From positions 42,170-106,169 of the forward strand of contig DASUOH010000037.1 in the NCBI GenBank assembly GCA_036276735.1: a stretch of 64,000 nt of DNA, read 5' to 3'. A program made the translations under genes and the position numbers. Shown one piece after another: positions 8,061 through 15,980 of this stretch. The number at the start of each line of letters is the position of its first letter. Position 1 is the first letter of the stretch. This DNA comes from VRUE01 sp036276735. GTDB lineage: Bacteria; Actinomycetota; Thermoleophilia; Solirubrobacterales; 70-9. The notes beneath the pieces were generated by a model, which made no database searches, had not been told where the DNA came from, and worked only from the letters and a program-made list of their open reading frames with translations.

Positions 8061-8163
8061 GAGTCCGGTGGGGGTGAAGCGTCTTGTACTTTTTCCGCGC
8101 TGCGGCCCACGGACGGCCGCGACGGGTCTTCGGAAAAAGTTAAGCGGAACCCCCGCCGGACTC
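8061..8163. repeat. Structured palindromic element, copy B
   Basis: Nested inverted repeat between convergent genes. Outer arms 8061-8075 and 8149-8163 pair at 14 of 15 positions; inner arms ACTTTTTCCG (8088-8097) and CGGAAAAAGT (8131-8140) pair perfectly. The inner blocks CTTGTACTTTTTCCGCGC and GTCTTCGGAAAAAGTTAAGC are shared with copy A in opposite orientation, and both copies have a 23-nt central loop of different sequence. Position between convergent stops would suit a bidirectional terminator, but the sequence conservation exceeds what termination needs. Confidence 0.8.
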
Positions 8164-8173
8164 ATCCCCCGGG

Positions 8174-8773
8174 CTAACCCGCGTAACGCTCTCCCACGTA
8201 GTCCCAGTTCACCACGTTCCAGAAGGCGTCGATGTATTCGGGACGCTTGTTCTGGTACTTCAGGTAATAGGCGTGCTCCCAGACGTCGCAGCCGAGCAGC
8301 GGCGTCTTGCCATCGGAGATCGGCGAGTCCTGGTTCGGGGTCGAGACGATCGCCAGGCCGGAGTCGTCGGAGACCAGCCAGGCCCAGCCGGAGCCGAAGC
8401 GGGCGATGCCGGCGGCTTTGAACTCGTCCTTGAAGGAGTCGAAGGAGCCGAACTTGTCGTCGATTGCGCTGGCCAGGTCGCCACCGGGGGCGCCGCCGCC
8501 GTCGGGGCTGAGCATCTGCCAGAAGAGGGTGTGGTTGGAGTGGCCGCCGGCGTTGTTGCGGACCGGCCCCTGCTTGTCGGACGGCAGGCTGTCGAGATTG
8601 CGCAGGACGTCCTCGACGTCGCGGTCGGCCCACTCGGTCCCCTCCAGGGCGGCGTTGGCTTTGTCGACGTAGGCCTGGTGATGTTTGTCGTGGTGGACGC
8701 GCATCGTCGCCTCGTCGATGTGAGGCTCCAGCGCGTCGTAGGCGTAGGGCAAGTCGGGTACCGAGAAAGCCAT
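8174..8773 (-). CDS. sodA: Superoxide dismutase (Fe/Mn family)
   Basis: A 199-aa SOD. The four metal ligands are recognisable: His27 in MRVHHDKHH, the His of GGHSNHTLFW, and the Asp and His of DVWEHAYYLKY. The NNAGGHxNH and DVWEHAYYLKYQNKR signatures fit the Mn/cambialistic branch, but metal choice cannot be settled by eye. No signal peptide, so cytosolic. AAGGAG lies about 8 nt before ATG 8773. The gene is divergent from the SigB-like sigma factor across 179 bases, so oxidative stress control by that factor is possible but not shown. Confidence 0.96.
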   Translation of the reverse strand: MAFSVPDLPYAYDALEPHIDEATMRVHHDKHHQAYVDKANAALEGTEWADRDVEDVLRNLDSLPSDKQGPVRNNAGGHSNHTLFWQMLSPDGGGAPGGDLASAIDDKFGSFDSFKDEFKAAGIARFGSGWAWLVSDDSGLAIVSTPNQDSPISDGKTPLLGCDVWEHAYYLKYQNKRPEYIDAFWNVVNWDYVGERYAG

Positions 8774-8827
8774 CTGTTGCGTCTCCTTCGTCGTGTTCGC
8801 AGTCGCCTGGAGCCTAGTGCGCGCCGC

Positions 8828-8853
8828 GTTTTTCCTGCCGCCCCGCCGGGTAA
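8828..8853 (+). promoter_or_regulatory. Candidate SigB-type promoter upstream of sigB-like gene
   Basis: GTTTTT (8828-8833), 14 nt, then GGGTAA (8848-8853) resembles the general-stress sigma consensus GTTTAA-N12..14-GGGTAT. It points toward the sigma gene whose start is 100 bases downstream, which would give autoregulation. A single match of this kind in GC-rich DNA is moderate evidence only. Confidence 0.4.
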
Positions 8854-8952
8854 CCGCTCACTGTCCGACCGCAACCGGACTGATAGATCACCGCACGGCC
8901 CGTTTAAGGCTCAAGGGCGGTTCTCGACAGCAGGTACCGTCCAGCGTCACCC

Positions 8953-9762
8953 ATGCCAGCCCAGCGGCCAAGAGAGGAGAGCGAGCCGACGCCCAGCCCG
9001 GGCGCAGGCGAGCGCCTGGCGGGGGAAGCCGAGCTCTGGCGGCGCTTCGCCAAGACGCGCGACCCGGCGATCCGTGAGGAGCTGGTGCGGCGCAACCTGC
9101 CCTTCGCGAAGCGCCTGGCGCTGCGCTACAGGGGCGCCAGCGAGTCGTTCGACGATCTGCTGCAGGTCGCCAACCTCGGCCTGATCAACGCGATCGACCG
9201 CTTCGACCCCGAGCGCGAGATCCCCTTTACCGCCTTCGCCTCGCCGACCATCCTCGGCGAGCTCAAACGCCACTTCCGCGACCGCGTCTGGACGGTGCGC
9301 GTGCCGCGCGGCCTCCACGACCTGATGGCCGAAGTCGACAAAGCGATCACCGAGCTGACCAAGGAGCTGCAGCGCTCGCCCTCGGTGGCCGAGATCGCCG
9401 AGCGGCTCGAAGTCGAGCAGACCGACGTGCTCGAAGTGCTGGAGGCAAACCACAACCGGCGGCCGCTCTCGCTCGACCGGCCGGCCGGCAGCGAAGACGG
9501 CGACGAGGCGCCGCCCGCCGAGTGGGTCGGCTCAGAGGACGAGGGCTTCGAGCTGGTCGAGGGTCGCATCGCCCTCGACGCCGCCCTCCCCTACCTGGAC
9601 GAGCGCGAGCGCCTGGTGCTCAAACTCCGCTTTGCCGAGGACATGACGCAGTCGCAGATCGCCGAGCGGATCGGCCACTCGCAGATGCATGTCTCCCGCA
9701 TCCTGCGGCGCGCCCTCGCCCGCATCCGCGAGCAGATCAGGGAGCAGCAGCAAAGCGAATGA
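8953..9762 (+). CDS. SigB/SigF-family RNA polymerase sigma factor
   Basis: A 269-aa sigma factor with regions 2 (LVRRNLPFAKRLALRYRG, then DDLLQVANLGLINAIDRFDP), 3 (about 125-175, with LQRSPSVAEIAERLEVE) and 4 (LDERERLVLKLRFAEDMTQSQIAERIGHSQMHVSRILRR). Lack of region 1.1 and the RYRGASESFDDLLQVA stretch place it in the general stress SigB/F/G group, which is controlled by RsbW-type anti-sigma kinases. Such a kinase lies directly downstream but convergent, overlapping by 26 bases. ATG 8953 has no strong ribosome site. Family confident; regulon unknown. Confidence 0.92.
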   Translation: MPAQRPREESEPTPSPGAGERLAGEAELWRRFAKTRDPAIREELVRRNLPFAKRLALRYRGASESFDDLLQVANLGLINAIDRFDPEREIPFTAFASPTILGELKRHFRDRVWTVRVPRGLHDLMAEVDKAITELTKELQRSPSVAEIAERLEVEQTDVLEVLEANHNRRPLSLDRPAGSEDGDEAPPAEWVGSEDEGFELVEGRIALDAALPYLDERERLVLKLRFAEDMTQSQIAERIGHSQMHVSRILRRALARIREQIREQQQSE

Positions 9763-10579
9763 CGAGGTACTCGCCGTCGTCGGACTGATCGACGGTGAGC
9801 TCGTCGGCGAGCGCCTCGAGCGAGCCGCCGACGTCGGGCACTTCCAGCTCCCTGCGGATCTTGTCGGCGGCGCCGGGGTCCATCGGGCCGAGCCGCAGCT
9901 CGATCGCTCCCTCGCGATCCTCGAGCCCGAGGCGGACCCGTCCGTCGTTGAAGTGCGAGGGCGCCGCGGCGGCGATCGCATCGGTGACCAGGACAGCGTC
10001 GGAGACGCGGTCGATCGAGAGGTCGCGGCGGGCGGCGAGAGCGCCGACCATCCTGGTGAGGACAGGCGCCAGCAGCTCGGGACGATCGGTGACCAGCTCG
10101 GTGCTGTCCGTCCGCGGTTCGAGCGTCACCAGGTCACCGCGCCCGTCGACGCCGCCGCCCTTCAGCGGCAGCCGCATCGTCACGACGGTCCCCTGGTCGA
10201 GCCCGCCCGAGATCGCGAAGCTGCTCGACAGCGCCGCGATCAGCGATAGGCCGAGCCGCAGGCTGGGCTGGTCGGGCTTAACCTCGGCCTGCGGGCGCAT
10301 CCCCGAGCCCTTGTCGCGGACGACCACGGTCAGTCCGTCGTTGTCGGGCCTCGCTTCGACGCTGAGCGGGCCCGGCTCGCCCGGATAGGCGTGCGCGACC
10401 ACGTTCATGCAGGCCTCGGTGACGACCGTCTTGAGGTCGGCGAGGCCGGGTTCGTCCATGCCGATCTCCTCGGCCAGACCGGCCAACGCGTGGCGGATCA
10501 CAGCGACGTTCTCGGCCTTCGCGGGCAGCATCATCTGCAGCCCCGTCGGCTTGTCGCTAGTCGTCGGGCTATTGGGCAT
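9737..10579 (-). CDS. RsbW-like anti-sigma/serine kinase ATPase with degenerate second domain
   Basis: A 280-aa protein (start ATG 10579; an in-frame ATG at 10624 would add 15 residues). Residues about 15-155 form a GHKL ATPase of the RsbW type, with N box TEACMNVVAHAYPG and G1 box VVRDKGSGM. Residues about 165-275 look like a worn second copy: RRDLSIDRVSDAVLVTDAIAAA occupies the N-box helix position without the Asn and no G1 motif follows. RsbW proteins of usual length have one domain. It converges on the SigB-like gene with a 26-base overlap and is divergent from a STAS antagonist, giving a full partner-switching set. Confidence 0.85.
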   Translation of the reverse strand: MPNSPTTSDKPTGLQMMLPAKAENVAVIRHALAGLAEEIGMDEPGLADLKTVVTEACMNVVAHAYPGEPGPLSVEARPDNDGLTVVVRDKGSGMRPQAEVKPDQPSLRLGLSLIAALSSSFAISGGLDQGTVVTMRLPLKGGGVDGRGDLVTLEPRTDSTELVTDRPELLAPVLTRMVGALAARRDLSIDRVSDAVLVTDAIAAAAPSHFNDGRVRLGLEDREGAIELRLGPMDPGAADKIRRELEVPDVGGSLEALADELTVDQSDDGEYLVIRFAAAP

Positions 10580-10713
10580 GGACGTAAGTTCCCGGCGGGG
10601 AGACGCTCCCGCGGCGCCGAGCATAATTGCCCGGCACTCGGACCATCGTTACCCCCGCCCCCGCCTGGCGAAACCGCACCCCGGACGGGGATTCGTTCGA
10701 TAGCATCGCGCCC

Positions 10714-11085
10714 GTGAGCCCGGCGCCTTTCGACGTCCAGAGCGAGGAGCTCGACAACGGGATTTGCGTCTTCACGGTGCGTGGCGAGCTCGACATGAAC
10801 ACCGCTCCCCAGCTCGAGCAGGCACTCGAGGCGGCGCTCGCAGACGAGGAAGCCGCCATCATGCTCGACCTCTCGGATTGCGAATTCATCGACTCGACCG
10901 GGATCGCCCTGATCGTGCGGACCTGGCAGCGACTCGACCGTGACGCGGGCAACGGCGGCAAGGGCAAATTCGTGCTCTGCTGCGTGAACCACCAGGTCCG
11001 GCGCCTGCTCAAGATCACCGGCGTCGAATCGTCGATCTCCCTGCACGAACAGCGCGACGCGGCGCTGAGCGCGTTGCGCGGCTGA
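10714..11085 (+). CDS. STAS-domain anti-sigma factor antagonist (RsbV/SpoIIAA-like), first
   Basis: A 123-aa single STAS domain. The phosphorylatable serine lies in FIDSTGIALI, and GELDMNTAPQLEQAL is the conserved first helix region. Unphosphorylated, such proteins bind RsbW kinases and free the sigma factor. TAGCAT at 10701-10706 sits 7 nt before GTG 10714, so the transcript is probably leaderless. A longer in-frame form from 10627 lacks STAS homology in the added part. It is divergent from the RsbW-like gene, its probable partner. Confident. Confidence 0.92.
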   Translation: MSPAPFDVQSEELDNGICVFTVRGELDMNTAPQLEQALEAALADEEAAIMLDLSDCEFIDSTGIALIVRTWQRLDRDAGNGGKGKFVLCCVNHQVRRLLKITGVESSISLHEQRDAALSALRG

Positions 11086-11104
11086 GCGACGGGCCGACTT
11101 CGCC

Positions 11105-12163
11105 TCACTGGCGGGCGCCAACCCCGCTACGCAACTCGCCGAGGCGAGCGGGGCCACCGGTCTCGCGATCGAGCGGCGGCGTCTCCATCCCCTCGGCATG
11201 CCGCACTCCCGCGAGCAGCTCGAGCAGGGCTTCGACCGCATCGACACGTGGCTGCCAGCCGAGCTCCACGCGCGCCCGGGTGCTGTCCAGCAGTGGCACC
11301 TTGAGCGCCATGTCGAGCCAGCCGGGCGGCGAGGGCTGCAAGCGCAGCTTCCAGCTCCAGTCGACAAGGGCGCGGGCAACACGGGGCTGCACGTCGAGCG
11401 GCCGGGCGCCGAGCGCCTCGGAGAGCCGCTCGGGATCGAGCACCGGGTCGGCGGCCAGGTTGAAGGCGCCACGGACGTCCCGCACCACCGCTTGGCGGTA
11501 GGCCTCGCCGACGTCGAGTGAGTGGACGGCCTGAAAGCGCAGGCCGGCGATCCGTGGCACGACCGGGATCAGGCGGGGGTGGATGAGGAAGCTGGGAAGG
11601 AAGGGTCCGACGAAGAGACGGCGGATCTCGCTTGCAGCCTCACCCTTGAAGATCAGCGCCGGGCGCAGCCGTACCACGCGGATCTCCGGGTGCCGCGTCT
11701 CGAAGCCGTCGAGCAGCGCCTCGACCGCCGCCTTGTGGCGCGAGTAGAAGGAGGTCGGGATCCCCGTCGTCGGCCACGACTCGTCGACGGCGCGGTCCTT
11801 GGGGCCCGGCCCGTAGGCCCCGACCGAGGAGGCGTAGACCAGGGCCGGGACGTCCGCCTCCGCGGCGGCCTCGAAGACCCGCTCGCTGCCCTCGACGTTG
11901 ATCCGCTCGAGCGTCGCTTCGTCGCGCGAAGGCTGGATCGCCCAGGCGAGGTGGATCACGGCGCTGGCGCCGCGCAAGGAGTCGACAAGGGCCCGGCGGT
12001 CGGCGACGTCCGCCTCGACCCAGCGCGTCTTGGGCATCTTCAGCGCCGGCGTGCGCCGCGCCACCCCGACGATCTCCTCGACCAAGGGCTCGCGCCCCAG
12101 CGCGTCCAGCACGCTGGTGCCGACGTTGCCGGTCGCCCCGATCACCACGACTCGCTGGCCCAT
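11105..12163 (-). CDS. NAD-dependent epimerase/dehydratase (extended SDR)
   Basis: A 352-aa extended short-chain dehydrogenase. The cofactor motif VVIGATGNVGTSVLDALG is at residues 5-22, and the catalytic YxxxK is in SFYSRHKAAVEALL. The product may be a sugar-nucleotide epimerase or another NAD(P)-dependent reductase; the C-terminal half (SWKLRLQPSPPGWLDMAL) is not of the classic GalE or HldD type. It lies between the two STAS genes, on the opposite strand. A 22-bp perfect palindrome (12174-12195) lies just upstream of ATG 12163 and includes the likely ribosome site GAGGGAA. Substrate unknown. Confidence 0.82.
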   Translation of the reverse strand: MGQRVVVIGATGNVGTSVLDALGREPLVEEIVGVARRTPALKMPKTRWVEADVADRRALVDSLRGASAVIHLAWAIQPSRDEATLERINVEGSERVFEAAAEADVPALVYASSVGAYGPGPKDRAVDESWPTTGIPTSFYSRHKAAVEALLDGFETRHPEIRVVRLRPALIFKGEAASEIRRLFVGPFLPSFLIHPRLIPVVPRIAGLRFQAVHSLDVGEAYRQAVVRDVRGAFNLAADPVLDPERLSEALGARPLDVQPRVARALVDWSWKLRLQPSPPGWLDMALKVPLLDSTRARVELGWQPRVDAVEALLELLAGVRHAEGMETPPLDRETGGPARLGELRSGVGARQ

Positions 12164-12173
12164 GCGACGCGTA

Positions 12174-12195
12174 TTCCCTCGCCGCGGCGAGGGAA
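12174..12195. repeat. Perfect 22-bp palindrome upstream of epimerase gene
   Basis: TTCCCTCGCCG followed by its exact reverse complement, 11 bases before the ATG at 12163. It could be an operator or could fold over the ribosome site of the epimerase mRNA. Confidence 0.6.
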
Positions 12196-12540
12196 ACCCG
12201 GATGTCCCGACTCAGCCCTCGGCGCCGGTGTCTGTGTGAGAGGCGCCGACTCGGCTTTGACTCAGGCGAGCCGCGCTGCCTGGGGCCGGCGAGTCCTTCT
12301 TCGATGCCGAACAGCGCTCTCATGCTCGCAAAGCTGGGTCGCGGCCCAGATCGAATAATGGCGGCGCCGCGCCGGCGAGCCGGCACTGGACGAAATGACG
12401 AACGGAAGCTAACCTTTTCGGGCTGGGCCGCACCGGGGCACTGGACTCGGCGCGACACGCTCCTAATAGCGGCACTGGAAACGCCCTCAACCGGCGCTTC
12501 CAGGGCCACGGTTCAACAATCTGCCTGGCCAGGAGAATTT
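12196..12540. other. 345-base stretch without convincing gene
   Basis: Lies between the divergent epimerase and second STAS genes. No frame gives a recognisable protein; the plus frame continuous with the STAS gene has no family resemblance before residue 113. It presumably carries both promoters. Apart from AGGAG at 12531-12535 no clear signal was found. Confidence 0.5.
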
Positions 12541-12897
12541 GTGGAGATACGAGGGAGCATGAGAGAGACGCTGGACGGCGGCCTCCGGCTGAGGACCACC
12601 GAAGAGGACTCGATCTGCACGCTGGCGCTTGCCGGCGAGCTCGACATGGCCAACGGGCCGGCCTTCACCGCCGAGCTGGCGCGGCTGGAGGCGTCGGGGG
12701 CCCCGGTCAAGATCGACCTGAGTGAGCTGGAGTTCATCGACTCGACCGGGATCGCGATTCTGGTTGCCGCCTACCAACGGCTCGACCGGCGCCTTCAGCT
12801 CGTACCGAGCCGGGCACGCGGAGTGCGGCGGGTGATCTCGTTGACCGGTCTCGACACGGCCCTGCCGTTCGCCCCCTCGCTCAACGGCAACAGCTAG
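12541..12897 (+). CDS. STAS-domain anti-sigma factor antagonist, second
   Basis: A 118-aa single STAS domain with LAGELDMANGPAFTAEL and the phospho-site FIDSTGIAILV. GTG 12541 is chosen because AGGAG ends 5 nt before it; ATG 12559 would also be in frame but has no spaced ribosome site. It is a paralogue of the protein at 10714-11085 (both share the EFIDSTGIA core and a C-terminal LTGLDT/ITGVES segment). It is probably another input to the RsbW-like kinase at 9737-10579 or to kinases elsewhere. The convergent GT9 gene begins its 3' end 17 bases on. Confidence 0.9.
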   Translation: MEIRGSMRETLDGGLRLRTTEEDSICTLALAGELDMANGPAFTAELARLEASGAPVKIDLSELEFIDSTGIAILVAAYQRLDRRLQLVPSRARGVRRVISLTGLDTALPFAPSLNGNS

Positions 12898-12914
12898 TCA
12901 ACCGGGTACTCCCG

Positions 12915-13874
12915 TCAACCGGTGAAGGCCGGGCGCAGAGCCCGCAGCTGAGCCAGCACCGCGTCGGTCTCGATCTCGAGCAGGCCCGGGTCGACCTCCT
13001 CCCCGTGCGGGTCTCCGATCCGACCCTCCCAGAGCACCCGGTGGATCGGGCGCTGGTCGGGCGGCCCCCACTGGCGCGGCGAGGTGGGCCCGAAGAGGAG
13101 GACTGAGGGAACCGAGAGGGCCGTCGCGAGGTGTGCGACGCCGGTATCGCCGCAAACCAGGACCTCCGCGGCAACGAGGAAGGCGGCCAGGGTACGGACA
13201 TCGGTGCGGCCGACGATCTCGTGGCCGGGGTCGAGTCCCGCCTCGGCGGCTATCCAGCGGGCCAGCCCGATCTCCTTGCGGCTCCCCGTGACGAGCACTT
13301 CGCGCCCCTGCTCGCGCTCGTGGCGGGCGATCTCGGCCCAGCGCTCAGGCGGCCAGCGGCGCGAGGCGCTGGCCGCGCCGGGATGGATCAAGGTCGCCCC
13401 CTCCGCCCACGCGGGCAGCTCGACTTCGGGCCGCTCGATCTCGAGCTCGCCGGGGTCCGCCTCGATCCCGAAACGGCCAAGCAGGCGGCACCAGCGGCTC
13501 GCCTCGTGCTCCTCGGGGTCCCACTCGGGCATGGCCGTCGTCTCGGCGACCGCGTCGTTGCGAAAGGCGATCAGCCGGCCCGGCCCTGTGGCCAGCAGCA
13601 GCCGGTGACTCTGCGGTCCTGCCCCGTGCAGGTTGACGGCAACGGCCGGTTCCCGTGGCAGCCGCTCGGGATCCGCTTCCAAGCCGGCGATACCGACGAG
13701 ACCGTGCAGGCACGGCTCCCCTGCCTCGCGGATCAACGGCAGCAGCGGCTCCAGCCAGCCGGGAGCCGCGAGCACCCGGCGCTGCTCCGGGAAGGCGCGG
13801 GCGATGCCGCGCAGCGCCGGCACCGCGGTCAGCAGGTCCCCGAGCCCGAGCGCCCGCAGGACGGTTACGGCCAC
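12915..13874 (-). CDS. Glycosyltransferase family 9 (heptosyltransferase-like), first
   Basis: A 319-aa GT9 protein with the ADP-heptose transferase layout: GLGDLLTAVPALRGIARAFP at the N terminus, LIHPGAASASRRWPPERWAE in the middle, and VCGDTGVAHLATALSVPSV with the LLFGPTSPRQWGP end that contacts the sugar nucleotide. It is the last gene of an eight-gene overlapping operon (22942 to 12915) and overlaps the SDR by 10 bases. The operon also encodes the steps to ADP-heptose, so a heptosyltransferase role is likely. The acceptor is unknown; classical LPS core is not expected in this phylum. Confidence 0.9.
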   Translation of the reverse strand: MAVTVLRALGLGDLLTAVPALRGIARAFPEQRRVLAAPGWLEPLLPLIREAGEPCLHGLVGIAGLEADPERLPREPAVAVNLHGAGPQSHRLLLATGPGRLIAFRNDAVAETTAMPEWDPEEHEASRWCRLLGRFGIEADPGELEIERPEVELPAWAEGATLIHPGAASASRRWPPERWAEIARHEREQGREVLVTGSRKEIGLARWIAAEAGLDPGHEIVGRTDVRTLAAFLVAAEVLVCGDTGVAHLATALSVPSVLLFGPTSPRQWGPPDQRPIHRVLWEGRIGDPHGEEVDPGLLEIETDAVLAQLRALRPAFTG

Positions 13875-14551
13875 GAGGTCTCCGTGGAAGGACAGAAGAG
13901 GGCATGGCGCAGCTCGACGCCCGGCGGGCGACTGAGCGCGAAGACGACCGCCTCGGCGACCTCCTCGGGCGGCGACAGCCTGGCGTCCGGCGGCGGCTTG
14001 TACCGCTCGTCGCGGCCGTCGAAGAAGGCGGTGTCCATTCCGCCCGGCGTCAGCAGGGTCACCCCGACTTTGCCGGCGGTCTCGGCGGCGAGCGCCTGCG
14101 TGAACCCGACCACGCCGAACTTGCTGGCGCAGTAGGCGGTGGCGTCGGGGAAGCCGCGGATGCCAAGGGTGGAGGCGACGGTGACGACCCGGCCGTGCGA
14201 GTCGACCAGCGCCGGCAGCGCCGCCCGCACCACCGCCGCGGTGCCGAGCAGGTTGACCGCGACGACCCGGTTCCAGGTCTCCACGGGGACGCCGTCAAGC
14301 GGCCCGCAGGCATCCATCCCACCCGCCGTCACGACCCCGTCGAGGCCGCCGTGGGCCTCGATCACCTGCCGCGTCGCCGCTTCGGCCTTCTCCGTGTCGG
14401 CGAGATCCACCTCGACCGACTCGATCCCCTCGATCGGCCGTAGGTCGAAGCCGATCGCGGTGCCGCCCTCGCGCTCGACCGCAACCGCGACGGCACGGCC
14501 GAGCCCGGAGGCGGCGCCGGTGACGATCACCGTCCCGTCAGCGCTCGACAC
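13865..14551 (-). CDS. Short-chain dehydrogenase/reductase
   Basis: A 228-aa classical SDR: TGAASGLGRAVAVAVE cofactor motif, NLLGTAAV, catalytic Ser in VASTLGIRGF and YCASKFGVVGF with YxxxK. The C-terminal residues (ELRHALFCPSTETSWP) are typical of classical SDRs. It overlaps HldE by 14 bases and GT9 by 10, so it belongs to the heptose operon. Classical SDRs reduce or oxidise single carbonyls; this is not the extended HldD-type epimerase. It may modify the sugar (for example 4- or 6-position redox) or act on an aglycone. Substrate unknown. Confidence 0.88.
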   Translation of the reverse strand: MSSADGTVIVTGAASGLGRAVAVAVEREGGTAIGFDLRPIEGIESVEVDLADTEKAEAATRQVIEAHGGLDGVVTAGGMDACGPLDGVPVETWNRVVAVNLLGTAAVVRAALPALVDSHGRVVTVASTLGIRGFPDATAYCASKFGVVGFTQALAAETAGKVGVTLLTPGGMDTAFFDGRDERYKPPPDARLSPPEEVAEAVVFALSRPPGVELRHALFCPSTETSWP

Positions 14552-15980
14552 GGGCGCCCACCTCCTCGATCAGCCGCGTCGTCGAGCGGCCCTCCAGGTA
14601 CGGCAGGATCGCGATCCTGCCGTCCCACGAGGCGACGGCCTCGGCCTCGGGCAGCTCGCCGGCCTCGTAGTCGCCCCCCTTCGCCCAGACGTCCGGCTTC
14701 AGCAGCCGCAGCGCCTCGTCGGGGACCGGCTCGTCGAAGATCGCCACCTCGTCGACGCAACCCAACGCCTTCAGCATGGTCGCCCGCTCCAGCTCGCCCA
14801 CCAGCGGGCGCTCCGGGCCCTTGAGGCGGCGCACCGAGCGATCGCCGTTGAGCAGGACGACGAGGCAGTCGCCGAGCGCCCGGGCGGCCTCGAGCGTGCG
14901 CACGTGACCGACGTGGAGGAGGTCGAAGCAGCCGCCCGTGGCGACGACGCGGCCCCCCTGCGCCCGCACCCGCGTCGCGACGGCGAGGGCTGGAGCGATC
15001 GAGTGCGGCGAGGCGCCGACCCCGCGCAAGTCGAGCGCATCCGACTTTCTCCCCCCCAGAGGGTGGAGAAAGTCGGATGCGCGGTCGGAGGTGGCAAGGC
15101 GTCGCGATCCACTTGCCGCGACGAATTCGCGCGCCGCCATCACCGCGGTCGCGACCGCCTCCGGACGACCCGCACCGGCGCCTAGTGCCGCGGCCGCCGC
15201 AACGGCGAAGCGATCCCCGGCGCCGCAGGGATCGCCCTCCGCGGCCGCGCATGGGAACTTGCGAGCCGGCTCCCCCTGCATGGCGAGCACGGCGCCCGCG
15301 GCGCCGCGCGTGACGCAAACCGCCTCGACTCCCCAGACGGCAGCCAAAGCCCGCGCCAGCTCGCCAGGATCGCGCCCCCGGTTGCGGTCGGGATGCGGCG
15401 CCAAGCGGCTCGCCTCGTCGAGGTTCGGGGTCGCCAGCGTCGCGCCTGGCAGCGGCGCCGAGCCGCGCGGGTGCGGGTCCCAGACCAGGGGCCGGCCGGG
15501 AAGACGTGCGGCGAGCGCGGCGCGCACCAGCTCGTGCGAGGCGACGCCGCGGCCGTAGTCGGAGACGAGGATCGCGTCGGCCCACTCGAGCGCCCTGCGC
15601 ATCCCGTCGCGGTTGCGCGCCAGGACCGGCGAGTCGGTGCCGCCGGTATCGAGGCGCAGCCGCGGCTTCCCCTCCTGCAGCAGTCGCACCTTTTGCGGGG
15701 TGAGGCCGCGCAGACCGAGATCGACCAGTCGCACTCCCGCCAACGCCAGTGCGCTCGCCAGCTCGGCACCCGCCTGGTCGTCGGCCAGGGCCGCGATCAG
15801 CGTCACCTCGTGGCCCTCGGCGGCGGCGATCGCCGCCGCCAGGCCGGCCCCTCCGGGGCGGATTCGCGTCTCGTGTTCGTCGAGCACCGGAGCACCCGAG
15901 TCCGGCGCGACGCGATCGATCTTGCCTTCGACGTCGCGGTCGAGCAGGGCGTCGCCGACGATGACCAGCCGCGCGCTCAA
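14538..15980 (-). CDS. hldE: Bifunctional heptose-7-phosphate kinase / heptose-1-phosphate adenylyltransferase
   Basis: A 480-aa two-domain enzyme. Residues 1-300 are a PfkB/ribokinase-type kinase (IRPGGAGLAAAIAA; GDPCGAGDRFAVAAA with the catalytic Asp), and about 335-480 a nucleotidyltransferase (GGCFDLLHVGHVRTLE with HxGH, then NGDRSVRRLKGPERP). This matches HldE, which makes heptose-1,7-bisphosphate and later ADP-heptose. The linker between domains (about residues 300-315) is encoded by a 48-bp perfect-armed palindrome (15035-15082), which keeps frame. The gene overlaps its neighbours by 4 and 14 bases. GmhA and GmhB activities are in the same operon. Confidence 0.9.
   Translation of the reverse strand: MSARLVIVGDALLDRDVEGKIDRVAPDSGAPVLDEHETRIRPGGAGLAAAIAAAEGHEVTLIAALADDQAGAELASALALAGVRLVDLGLRGLTPQKVRLLQEGKPRLRLDTGGTDSPVLARNRDGMRRALEWADAILVSDYGRGVASHELVRAALAARLPGRPLVWDPHPRGSAPLPGATLATPNLDEASRLAPHPDRNRGRDPGELARALAAVWGVEAVCVTRGAAGAVLAMQGEPARKFPCAAAEGDPCGAGDRFAVAAAAALGAGAGRPEAVATAVMAAREFVAASGSRRLATSDRASDFLHPLGGRKSDALDLRGVGASPHSIAPALAVATRVRAQGGRVVATGGCFDLLHVGHVRTLEAARALGDCLVVLLNGDRSVRRLKGPERPLVGELERATMLKALGCVDEVAIFDEPVPDEALRLLKPDVWAKGGDYEAGELPEAEAVASWDGRIAILPYLEGRSTTRLIEEVGARVER
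15035..15082. repeat. 48-bp palindrome inside hldE linker
   Basis: Arms 15035-15052 and 15065-15082 are an 18-bp perfect inverted repeat around a 12-nt loop. The element is 48 bp, exactly 16 codons, and encodes the hydrophilic linker RASDFLHPLGGRKSDA between the kinase and adenylyltransferase domains. The inner part GACTTTCTCC/GGAGAAAGTC faintly recalls the ACTTTTTCCG arms of copies A and B. This resembles in-frame palindromic elements known from other bacteria (for example Rickettsia). Confidence 0.8.
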
